Below, piece by piece: positions 1 through 6,656 of a stretch of DNA of 7,181 nucleotides. Positions within the stretch are counted from its first letter, which is position 1. Every line of letters starts with the position of its first letter. A model generated the notes under the pieces. It searched no databases and had not been told where the DNA came from. It saw only the letters and a list, made by a program, of their open reading frames with translations. This stretch comes from Candidatus Dormiibacterota bacterium (GTDB lineage Bacteria > Chloroflexota > Dormibacteria > UBA8260 > Bog-877): the NCBI GenBank assembly GCA_003164475.1, contig PLTL01000061.1, forward strand, positions 1,224 through 8,404. Direction: 5' to 3'. Both the position numbers and the translations under genes were made by a program.

Positions 1-551
1 TCACGGCGCGTGCTCGCCGGGTAGTTGGCGCTGACCTCCTGCCAGCGCGGCGCGGTCAGACGTCGCTCGATCCGTACCGCGCGCTCGTTGGGACCGCCCA
101 TCCAGAACCGAACGTCGATGCATTCGTCGTCCGCATCGGGAGGCGCGGTGGGCAGCAACTCCTGGACCTCCTTGAGGGCCTTGCGTACGCTCGCGATCTC
201 GCGTCCGGCGGCGTAGACCCTGAGCCAGCTGTTGGCCGTCGGGCTGCGCTCGAGCGTGAGGTGGAGGCAGCAGTCGTCCCAATCGAGGACGACGGCCTCC
301 TGGTGCTCTCGGTACGTCTCGAAGAGCAGCGCCGTCGCCGCCGCCTTGACCTTCTCGGTGGTCTCCTCGCTGACGCTCCGGCCCTGTGTCTCCGCAGCTC
401 GATAGCCGCGTGCCGCTGAGGTGGCGTGGAAGACCTCCATCGAGAACGATCCCTCCCCAGGGTCGCCCGTCTCGTAGGTCGCCACGTGGGTCGGCCACGT
501 GCCGGTGAGTCGGGGCGCGGTCGGCGGGGGGTAGTCGCTCGGGTCGCTCAT
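1..551 (-). CDS. N-terminal part of an AAA-ATPase-like protein (DUF5925-like domain), cut by the window edge
   Basis: Reading leftward from ATG at 551, the frame stays open to the window edge and gives 183 residues, with no stop seen. An in-frame TGA at 632-630 and no other start codon between make ATG 551 the first possible start; no clear Shine-Dalgarno precedes it. A later Met at residue 39 has GGAGGG 10 bases upstream and is an alternative. The protein has normal composition, with a charged helix around residues 60-85 and a C-terminal pattern of IDVRFW (145-150), then RRLTAP-W-QEV--NYP (163-178). From memory this matches the end of the domain (DUF5925-like) that precedes a P-loop AAA module in bacterial ATPases, where the strand ending in FW is followed by W-x-E-(I/V)-xx-NY. 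The ATPase core would lie outside the window, so ATPase activity is inference. Function is unknown. The overlapping Arg/Gly/Pro-rich frame at 633-1 is a shadow. Confidence 0.72.
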   Translation of the reverse strand, partial: MSDPSDYPPPTAPRLTGTWPTHVATYETGDPGEGSFSMEVFHATSAARGYRAAETQGRSVSEETTEKVKAAATALLFETYREHQEAVVLDWDDCCLHLTLERSPTANSWLRVYAAGREIASVRKALKEVQELLPTAPPDADDECIDVRFWMGGPNERAVRIERRLTAPRWQEVSANYPASTRR

Positions 552-649
552 GCAGGCGGATGCTGAGGACGGCGAGCGACGACTGCCTGTCGCGCGGAGC
601 CGTTGGGCACCGACTCTCTGTCTGTGCGCTCATCTCGTGGCGACACCGG

Positions 650-682
650 GGTCGCGAGTGGCCGGTTCGAGTACCCGCGACC
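650..682. repeat. inverted repeat GGTCGCG...CGCGACC in intergenic space
   Basis: The 187-base gap between the secreted-protein gene and the left-edge gene contains 7-base arms GGTCGCG (650-656) and CGCGACC (676-682) around a 19-base loop. Both flanking genes are read leftward, so it could be a weak terminator for the upstream gene or an operator for the downstream one. No T-run follows on the minus strand, and a match of this length can arise by chance at this GC content. Nothing else recognisable is seen in the gap. Confidence 0.25.
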
Positions 683-738
683 GCTCCGCTCAGCGTCGCG
701 AAAGATGACCACTCTGACGACCGGCATCTGCACCGCCC

Positions 739-1443
739 TCACGACAGCCCCGTGGGCTCGCCAGGATCAGGCGGCGAGCACTGAGTGTCCTGGCTGCTGC
801 TGTCCCCGGCTGGGCAGGGCAGCTCGCCGTAGAGGTCGATCATCCGCTGGTAGTTGGCGATCCAGGTGCTGTCCCACGTGGTGTTCTGCGGGTTGTCCGC
901 CTCGTCGATCTGGTGGCTCGTGATCGCCAACTGAAAGTCTGCCTGGGCGCCCGAGGTCTCCGCCCAGGTGGGCAGGATGGCGGGGGTCCCGCAGATGCCC
1001 TGCACCTGGCTGACGACCGCTCCCCAGTCGATGACCCACTGCTGGTACTGCGCCGCATAGCTGGCGGGGTAGTGCTGGGGGTCGGTGCCGGCGGCCACCT
1101 CGGTCGCCTCGGTGGCGTCCAGGCTGTGGTCCAGCTCCATGGTCGAGAGCGCAAACGAACAGTCATCCAGTGACCAGATCGAAGTGGCGGGCGCCGCGGA
1201 GGTAGCGGGCGTCGCGAGTGGTCTCGGGACAGGGGTCGACGATGACGTCGGTAGCGGCGTTGGAGTGACGAGCCGGAGTGCGACAGGGCTGGAGGCGGAT
1301 GTCGGAGTTGGCGTCTGCTGTGCCACGAACATGGGCGGCAACGTGCCCACGGCGGGCTGGGATTGCTGCTGACCGCCGGCGTACGCGACGAGCCCGGCCG
1401 TCAGGCCCAGCGCGACCACGACGATGATGATGGCTCTCCTCAT
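739..1443 (-). CDS. secreted or membrane-anchored protein with a Pro/Thr/Ser-rich linker, function unknown
   Basis: The protein has 234 residues. Residues 2-3 are Arg-Arg, residues 4-21 form a hydrophobic segment, and an AYA|GG signal-peptidase-I-like site falls after residue 22; no lipobox Cys is present, so it is either exported and cleaved or held by the N-terminal helix. Residues about 23-88 are a low-complexity linker rich in Thr, Pro, Ser and Ala with TPTP repeats. Residues about 89-210 look globular, with six Trp (90, 136, 140, 160, 190, 194) and Cys at 95, 151 and 210; a fourth Cys at 222 lies in the polar tail, so two disulfides are possible. I do not recognise the globular part. The ATG at 1443 has a strong AGGAGG four bases upstream, which fixes the start. 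Such TPTP linkers usually hold an extracellular domain away from the membrane. Nothing ties it to the restriction genes. Confidence 0.82.
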   Translation of the reverse strand: MRRAIIIVVVALGLTAGLVAYAGGQQQSQPAVGTLPPMFVAQQTPTPTSASSPVALRLVTPTPLPTSSSTPVPRPLATPATSAAPATSIWSLDDCSFALSTMELDHSLDATEATEVAAGTDPQHYPASYAAQYQQWVIDWGAVVSQVQGICGTPAILPTWAETSGAQADFQLAITSHQIDEADNPQNTTWDSTWIANYQRMIDLYGELPCPAGDSSSQDTQCSPPDPGEPTGLS

Positions 1444-1447
1444 CTCC

Positions 1448-1453
1448 CCTCCT
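1448..1453 (-). promoter_or_regulatory. ribosome binding site AGGAGG of the secreted-protein gene
   Basis: On the minus strand a purine-rich run containing a perfect AGGAGG ends four bases before the ATG at 1443. It decides the start and is the strongest ribosome binding site on the left side of the window. Confidence 0.8.
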
Positions 1454-1590
1454 CCCTGGTCGCGGCTGTCGCGGACCCGCCTGTTATCGAGGCGCTCACC
1501 GCTTGCATTGCGTTTCGATCGCCCATGAGCCCAACGGTGAGGGGGCGCGCCGACACCAGCCTGTCGCTGCCGGGTTCCGCCTGCCAGGTC

Positions 1591-1809
1591 CTATCCGGAG
1601 TCACCCTCCGATCGCTCCCGGTTCACCCAGGGCTGCCAATGCCACCAGGTGGCACACACCTTCTCCCCGGGAGGGTCGTGGCGGTGGATGGAGCCGGAGC
1701 CGGGGACGAGCGCAATGCCGAGGTAGCCCCACGGGGTATCGAAATGCACTCGCAGGAGCACCCCAAACCTGCGGCAGTCGCGCCTGAGGAAGCAGGCGTG
1801 CAGCCTCAC
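1591..1809 (-). CDS. 72-aa small protein, unknown, coupled to the 67-aa gene
   Basis: GTG at 1809-1807 shares a GTGA overlap with the TGA (1808-1806) of the preceding 67-aa gene, the arrangement expected for translational coupling. About 85 percent of codons end in G or C by my count, above the general GC of the region, which supports real coding. The N-terminus has several Cys and Arg (HACFLRRDCRR). Residues about 15-36 alternate hydrophobic residues as in a beta-hairpin (GVLLRVHFDTPWGYLGIALV), and a Trp-rich stretch (ATWWHWQPW) lies near residues 54-62. No signal peptide, membrane helix or known motif is seen, and I do not recognise the family. The whole claim rests on overlap geometry and codon bias; the alternative is a chance open frame behind the 67-aa gene. 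Confidence 0.5.
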   Translation of the reverse strand: MRLHACFLRRDCRRFGVLLRVHFDTPWGYLGIALVPGSGSIHRHDPPGEKVCATWWHWQPWVNRERSEGDSG

Positions 1810-2009
1810 TTCCGCATCAGCCGTGGGTCCAAGGACGGGTCCATCCGCTGCTTGCCGTCCTTGTCCATAGTCCAGGGATCACTCACCTCGCGCAGTCGGG
1901 GATTCTCTTCCCCGCCTCGCTGGAGGTCCTGCCGCCCCCTGGCTCGCAGCCGTCGGTGGGCCAGCTGCTTGCCCCGCTTCTCCGTACTGGCGGTGGTGAT
2001 TCCGACCAC
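1806..2009 (-). CDS. 67-aa small hypothetical protein with a REVSDPW...KDGK...LMRK signature
   Basis: The short basic protein has a helix-like segment TEKRGKQLAHRRLRARGRQDL (about residues 9-29, first part rich in Arg and Lys), then LREVSDPWTMDKDGK (39-53), and ends in PRLMRK. I recall this order, a basic helix, then REVS-x-x-W, K-D-G-K and a C-terminal LMRK, from small uncharacterised bacterial proteins, but I cannot name the family or a function. About 82 percent of codons end in G or C. The frame is open upstream to 2273, but that stretch overlaps mcrB and lacks family resemblance, so I chose the GTG at 2009; no clear Shine-Dalgarno precedes it and the start is uncertain by some codons. 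The stop overlaps the next gene's start. It is transcribed divergently from mcrB across 117 bases. Confidence 0.7.
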   Translation of the reverse strand: MVGITTASTEKRGKQLAHRRLRARGRQDLQRGGEENPRLREVSDPWTMDKDGKQRMDPSLDPRLMRK

Positions 2010-2115
2010 CGGCGTCTTTCTGCGCGACCTTTCTTGGCCGCCTATGGGGAGGTTCTCATGGCCGCCGACACCACGTAGCCTAGCCGCGGCCTCATCATAT
2101 TGAGCGCAAGGATTT

Positions 2116-2120
2116 GGAGG
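2116..2120 (+). promoter_or_regulatory. ribosome binding site GGAGG that fixes the mcrB start
   Basis: GGAGG lies six bases before the ATG at 2127. The same frame can be extended nine codons upstream to a TTG at 2100, but that codon has no such site, so translation should start at 2127. Confidence 0.85.
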
Positions 2121-2126
2121 CATGAG

Positions 2127-5100
2127 ATGGCAGTTCAGGGCGACAATCCGACGGTGGCGACCGCAGCCTACGTTCGCCCACGCTTGTCGCACATGGCAAT
2201 GCAGATCCTGGCCGAAGCGAACGCGCCGATTACGGCACGGGACCTCTTTGATCGCGTCAAGGCGACAGGTCAACTGGCCTCAGAACAGCTTCAACTCACA
2301 CCCGATGGCGAGTCCGTCCAATTTGAGCGCGATCTCTATTTCAACCTGATCGCCGAAGTGAAGGCTGGCTGGCTACAGCGCCCCAGGCATGCCTGGAGCA
2401 TCACCGAGCCGGGGCGCGAGGCACTGGTGAGGTTCCCCGACCCGTTGGACTTCCATCGAGAGGCCTGTCGGCTGTACGCAGAGTGGAAGAAGGACCCCGA
2501 TCGAGAGTCGCGTCGATGGGCCTCGAGGATTACATCCGTGGATCGAACCAGTGTCACCGATGCACGCGCTGTTCTCGAATCCCTGTTTCCAGACGCGGAC
2601 GTTCGTGCCCTCTGCACGCGGCGCTTGGGCGAGTCAGCCCGTTTTGCAGAGCAACTCAGCCCTGGGTCCTGGTCAATCACGTTGAACCCGACTCTCATCC
2701 GCCTCAATGTTGGCCGCGTTGCGGTGATCTCCCTCAAGCGCGGCGGTCTCGTGAACATATTGTTCCTCGAATCCGATTGCCCGGCAGAGACCCTCCAAGA
2801 GCTGGAAGTCCTCGGGCAAATTGAACGCTGGGATGGCTTCAGCGCTCCCGGCACCGCATGGTTGACCATTCCGGCGGATGCTCTGCAACTCGTCGGGCGC
2901 CAGTTTGATGAACTACACAACCGGGCGATTGACGTGGCAATTCAGCGATTTCCCCGCACCTTCTACGCCTCTGCTCACTCCCCCGGTGTTGCACAGCTAC
3001 TGCGCGAAGACCTTGCGCTCGAGCTCACCGATCCACCCACCGCCGTATCCAGCCGCCCCGGCGGACCAACTTACCCTCCCATCGAACACGCGCTCGCCGA
3101 CTTCGATCGTGCCGCCGCTCAAGCAAGAGGAAGAGATGCCGAGCTCGAGCGCCGCGCGGTGGAGGCGAAGTTCCCACGCTCCGCCTGGCCATCCATGCTA
3201 CTCGAGAACTACGCTCTTGGAACTGGCAATTCCGACGCCTTCTGTCGCATCATGGAGTTTGGCTCACCCCTGCTCGGCAGTATCCGAGGCGGTTCCGCAC
3301 TCAAGCACATCATCTACCAGCGCAACAACGGCTCGTGGTACTTCGACACTCAGTACGCCGACGTTGCGACCGCCTGGGAGGTTGTACGCGCCGGCTTTGT
3401 GGAGGCGTTCCACTTGGCTGATGAAGAGGACTTTGCGTCCATTGACGGCATCGCGTCCTTGCGCTCCGGTGCCGCCCTACGAACGAAAGCGCTCTTTGTG
3501 TACTTCCCACACCAGTTGCTGCCGATCTTCTCGTCCACACACCTAGCCCATTTCATCGTGTTACTCGGTGGTGCGCCTGGCCAACGAGAGGCAGTCGCAG
3601 CCAATCGATACCTCCGCGAGCTGATGCTGTCGCGCCCTGAATTTGAAGGGTGGACCGCATATGAGATGGAACGATTTCTCTATCACTGGGCCGACCCGCG
3701 GCAGACGCAGCGCGTTGTGAAGATAGCGCCAGGTCCAGGCGCCGATCACTGGGACGAGTGCCGGACTGCCGGCATCATCTGCGTTGGCTGGGACGAGGTT
3801 GGCGATCTCTCACAGTACGCATCAAGTGAGGAGTTAGAGAAGCGGTTCGCCGACGTCTTCAGAGACACCTACAATGGGCACAAGCCCACTCTCACCCTCA
3901 AAGCGCGAGAGCTTTGGACGCTGCGCGAGCTCCAGCCGGGCGACACGGTCATCGCCAATCGCGGCGGTGGTGCGGTTGTTGGCGTCGGGACAGTCGTCGA
4001 ACCCGCGTATATCTGGCGTCCTGATCGTGACGATTATAAACATACCGTCGCAGTTCAATGGGACGACACCACGGAGCACCTCCTGGATCCCCCCGTGGCG
4101 ACCTGGCGGACGTCCACGGTCGCCGCCGTCTCGCCTGAGCTCTACCAGCGCATTCTGGGTGGCAGGAGCGCCCCGGAGACCAGCGCCGCTCCGCCCGAAC
4201 GACAGATGGTCGCACCGCTCCAGATCTACCTGACCATTGCGGAGGACCTCGAGCGCCGCGGCCAGATCATCCTCTATGGCCCACCCGGGACTGGCAAGAC
4301 CTTCACCGCTCGTCGGTTCTCGGTTTGGTGGCTCCTCATGAGGAATGGCGCACCTGAGACCTCCTGGGTGCTCGGTGACGACGCTGAGCTTGCCTCCCAA
4401 GAACGGCAGCTCAGCACAATCCCTGGAGTGGACTACGCGCAGCTGACCCGGGTCACCTTCCATCCATCCTACTCATACGAAGACTTCGTTGAAGGCTATA
4501 AACCTCGACCAACCGAGAATCGCGGGGGGCTTGAACTCGAGCTCCGCGACGGCGCATTCAAGCTCGTCTGCCAGGCAGCGGCGGCTAATCCCGAGACTGC
4601 ATACCTGCTCCTGATCGATGAGATCAACCGGGGCAACATTCCCAAGATATTTGGAGAACTGATCACGTTGCTTGAGAGGGACAAGCGCGGACTGTCGGTG
4701 CTCCTCCCGTACAGCGGTGAATCTTTCTGTGTTCCCGCCAACGTCTATGTCGTCGCCACCATGAACACCGCAGACCGCAGCATTCGCCTACTTGATGCCG
4801 CGCTGCGCCGGCGCTTCTCGTTCTTGGAGGTTCCACCAAAGCCGGAGCTTCTGGCCGGAGCGATGGTGGGCAACCTTCCATTGGATGCCTTCCTCCTCGG
4901 TCTAAATGACCGGATCGCACATGATGTCGGGGCTGAGAAACAGGTCGGACATTCGTTCTTCCTGGGCCCCGACGGATCCCCCATCAGTTCAGTGGAGGAG
5001 TTCTTTCCGCGGTTCACCCGCGAGGTACTGCCCCTCCTTCAGGAATACGCGTACGAGGACGTCGCCATGCTCGAGCGCCTCCTAGGCCAGGGCCTTGTCG

Positions 5101-5198
5101 ATACAGAGCGCAAGTCACTGCGCCCCGAAACAGTGAGTGATCCGGTCGCCCTCGTCGAAGCTCTGAGTAAGGAGTACGGGACCGGGATCAGGGAGTGA
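2127..5198 (+). CDS. mcrB: McrB-like AAA+ GTPase with winged-helix and EVE-like N-terminal domains (type IV restriction)
   Basis: This is the 1023-residue motor and recognition subunit of a modification-dependent restriction system. Residues about 15-102 resemble the Mrr N-terminal winged helix. Residues about 110-300 are an unassigned domain with a strand motif IRLNVG (191-196). Residues about 340-525 carry the signature LGTGNSDAFC (364-373) and GSIRGGSALKHIIY (384-397), which I recall from other McrB-type ATPases. Residues about 535-665 look EVE/PUA-like (HWDEC, ICVGWDE, QPGDTVIANRGGG, VVGVGTVV). The AAA+ module (about 694-1000) has Walker A GPPGTGKT (718-725), FHPSYSYEDFVEGYKP (778-793), Walker B LLLIDEINRGN (827-837), the McrB MNTADRS motif (879-885), LRRRF (893-897) and GHSFF (941-945). 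All motor motifs are intact. E. coli McrB is about 460 residues, so the N-terminal half is greatly enlarged. By family analogy it binds modified DNA, hydrolyses GTP and recruits McrC; its actual target is unknown. Confidence 0.95.
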   Translation: MAVQGDNPTVATAAYVRPRLSHMAMQILAEANAPITARDLFDRVKATGQLASEQLQLTPDGESVQFERDLYFNLIAEVKAGWLQRPRHAWSITEPGREALVRFPDPLDFHREACRLYAEWKKDPDRESRRWASRITSVDRTSVTDARAVLESLFPDADVRALCTRRLGESARFAEQLSPGSWSITLNPTLIRLNVGRVAVISLKRGGLVNILFLESDCPAETLQELEVLGQIERWDGFSAPGTAWLTIPADALQLVGRQFDELHNRAIDVAIQRFPRTFYASAHSPGVAQLLREDLALELTDPPTAVSSRPGGPTYPPIEHALADFDRAAAQARGRDAELERRAVEAKFPRSAWPSMLLENYALGTGNSDAFCRIMEFGSPLLGSIRGGSALKHIIYQRNNGSWYFDTQYADVATAWEVVRAGFVEAFHLADEEDFASIDGIASLRSGAALRTKALFVYFPHQLLPIFSSTHLAHFIVLLGGAPGQREAVAANRYLRELMLSRPEFEGWTAYEMERFLYHWADPRQTQRVVKIAPGPGADHWDECRTAGIICVGWDEVGDLSQYASSEELEKRFADVFRDTYNGHKPTLTLKARELWTLRELQPGDTVIANRGGGAVVGVGTVVEPAYIWRPDRDDYKHTVAVQWDDTTEHLLDPPVATWRTSTVAAVSPELYQRILGGRSAPETSAAPPERQMVAPLQIYLTIAEDLERRGQIILYGPPGTGKTFTARRFSVWWLLMRNGAPETSWVLGDDAELASQERQLSTIPGVDYAQLTRVTFHPSYSYEDFVEGYKPRPTENRGGLELELRDGAFKLVCQAAAANPETAYLLLIDEINRGNIPKIFGELITLLERDKRGLSVLLPYSGESFCVPANVYVVATMNTADRSIRLLDAALRRRFSFLEVPPKPELLAGAMVGNLPLDAFLLGLNDRIAHDVGAEKQVGHSFFLGPDGSPISSVEEFFPRFTREVLPLLQEYAYEDVAMLERLLGQGLVDTERKSLRPETVSDPVALVEALSKEYGTGIRE

Positions 5199-6532
5199 GC
5201 CCAACCCTCGCGCCGGTCGACCTGCGCGAGTGGGACCAGGCAACTGTCGAGAATTACGGTTCTCCGGGTCCGGACGATCTCGCGCTCCAACAGGCTCTTT
5301 CCAAGGCAGGCGGGGCACGCCTCGAACTCGACTGGATGCACGACGGGAGCCTCCGCGTCCGCTCGCGATCCTGGGTCGGTGTGATTCGCTTGGAGCGTGT
5401 GGAGATTCGCATCCGGCCCAAGCACGCCGGTGGCGACGTCGGACTGCTCCGCATGCTCGATTACGCGAGTGGCCTCGGGGCGTTACAACAGCTTCCTGGT
5501 CGGCGAGAGCTCTCCAGCGGCCGGGGCAGCCTCGTGGACCTCATTTGCTCGTTGCTCGTGAATGAAGCCGAGGACATCATTCGGCGCGGAGTGCTCTCGG
5601 ACTACGTCACGCGTGAGGAGGCGCTATCTGGCCTGCGCGGTCGTCTCCTCTTGGAGCGTCAGGTGGTCCTCCACTACGGCCAGGTGGCCCAGCTGGAGTG
5701 CCGACACGACGAGTGGGAGGCTGACATCATTGAAAACCGACTCCTCGCTGCGGGCCTACGTGCCGCTCACGGTCTGTGCGGCGATACAGCAGTGCGCTCC
5801 CGCGTTGCGCGGACCGCTGCTGCATTCTCCGAGGTCTGCCGGCCGCTTGCTGGCGAGGACGTTGTGGCGGCGTCAGCGGGCTTGAGTTACCACCGTCGGA
5901 ATGTTCACTACCGCGCGGCGCACCAATGGGCGCTCCTGCTGCTCCGCAACCACGCTGTCGATGACCTCTTTGCGCCCGCACCGCGCAAATGCTTCACCTT
6001 TCTCCTCGACATGAACCCGCTCTTCGAGAGCTTCGTGGCCCAGTTGCTGCAGACGGCTTGCCGCGGCACGGACCTGCGCGTTAGCAGGCAGGCACGCGAG
6101 CGGTCCATCATCGTTGACGCCGCAACGCGGCGATCATACACGACTATACGACCGGACCTACTGATTGAGGACCATGGTGTGAGCCCAGCCCTGGTCCGCG
6201 TTCTGGATACCAAGTACAAGCTCTACGACGAACATCGCCTCGACGTCGAGGACATGTATCAATCGTTCCTTTACGCCTACGCGTTCCACCATGGTGACAA
6301 CGATGTCGCTCGAATGGCAACGTTGGTATACCCATCAACGAGATCAGCCGAGAGCCAACGTCTTCTCGTCCAGTCTCGCGACGGTCTGGAGGGTGCCGTG
6401 CTCAGAGCCGTCGGTCTCAACTTGGAGGACGCCGTCGATCGCATCTCGCGGGGCGAGGGTCCCGACCCCGAGTTGGTTGACCTCCTGCTCGATCGTCCCG
6501 GTGGTCTCCTGACTGATCGAGGTCCCTCCTGA
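5195..6532 (+). CDS. mcrC: McrC nuclease subunit (PD-(D/E)XK) of the McrBC system
   Basis: The protein has 445 residues. GTG at 5195 overlaps the mcrB stop as GTGA, and only GGGA directly precedes it, so translation probably depends on coupling to mcrB. The N-terminal part (about 1-240) has family features: DLREWDQ (9-15), a basic strand region VRSRSWVGVIRLERVEIRIRP (55-75, first part), YASGLGALQQLP (90-101), YVTREEALSGLRGRL (137-151) and ECRHDEWEADIIENRLL (168-184). The C-terminal nuclease (about 260-400) has the McrC hallmark MNPLFESFV (273-281) with Glu278, then RPDLLI with Asp321 and LDTKYK with Asp338 and Lys340, which form the PD-(D/E)XK site, followed by DMYQSFLYAYAF (353-364). All expected catalytic residues are present, so nuclease activity is predicted. 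McrC in this family also stimulates McrB GTP hydrolysis. Length is somewhat above the roughly 350 residues of E. coli McrC. Confidence 0.95.
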   Translation: MSPTLAPVDLREWDQATVENYGSPGPDDLALQQALSKAGGARLELDWMHDGSLRVRSRSWVGVIRLERVEIRIRPKHAGGDVGLLRMLDYASGLGALQQLPGRRELSSGRGSLVDLICSLLVNEAEDIIRRGVLSDYVTREEALSGLRGRLLLERQVVLHYGQVAQLECRHDEWEADIIENRLLAAGLRAAHGLCGDTAVRSRVARTAAAFSEVCRPLAGEDVVAASAGLSYHRRNVHYRAAHQWALLLLRNHAVDDLFAPAPRKCFTFLLDMNPLFESFVAQLLQTACRGTDLRVSRQARERSIIVDAATRRSYTTIRPDLLIEDHGVSPALVRVLDTKYKLYDEHRLDVEDMYQSFLYAYAFHHGDNDVARMATLVYPSTRSAESQRLLVQSRDGLEGAVLRAVGLNLEDAVDRISRGEGPDPELVDLLLDRPGGLLTDRGPS

Positions 6533-6601
6533 GAGTGGATGCTTCCCCTGCCCACGCGCTCGTCGCCTAGTGGTCACGGATCCCGAAGCTCCCGCGAGAG
6601 G

Positions 6602-6619
6602 CTGGCCCGGGTTCGCCAG
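6602..6619. terminator. possible weak hairpin between convergent genes
   Basis: mcrC and the leftward membrane-protein gene converge on a 124-base gap, where termination in both directions would be expected. The gap holds CTGGC (6602-6606) pairing with GCCAG (6615-6619) around an 8-base loop, and a nearby perfect palindrome GGGGGCCCCC (6639-6648). Neither is followed by a T-run on either strand, so an intrinsic terminator is not shown; this is the best candidate only. Confidence 0.22.
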
Positions 6620-6656
6620 GCCGCCATGAGGGATGCTCGGGGGCCCCCCGGGCCGT

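Noticed and set aside
651..1221. Repeated 11-mer GTCGCGAGTGG at 651 and 1211
   Set aside because: Only two copies, one inside the TPA-rich linker codons and one intergenic, with no shared flanks. Expected by chance in high-GC DNA.
1640..1654. Perfect inverted repeat TGCCACC-A-GGTGGCA
   Set aside because: It has a one-base centre, lies inside the 72-aa reading frame where it encodes ATWW codons, and has no partner copy, so it is probably chance.
2092..2101. CATATT-like -10 element for mcrB
   Set aside because: No -35-like hexamer lies 16-18 bases upstream, and an AT-richer stretch alone is not evidence of a promoter.
1363..2103. A 246-residue plus-strand frame upstream of mcrB
   Set aside because: Composition is Pro/Ser/Arg-rich and irregular, no ribosome binding site precedes it, and it lies opposite two minus-strand frames with better codon bias and a recognisable signature. 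Taken as a shadow.
4206..5198. Internal start of a short McrB form, by analogy with the small McrB product of E. coli
   Set aside because: ATG at 4206 (Met694) sits just before the GTPase module and would give 330 residues, but no Shine-Dalgarno is present close upstream. Possible but unsupported.
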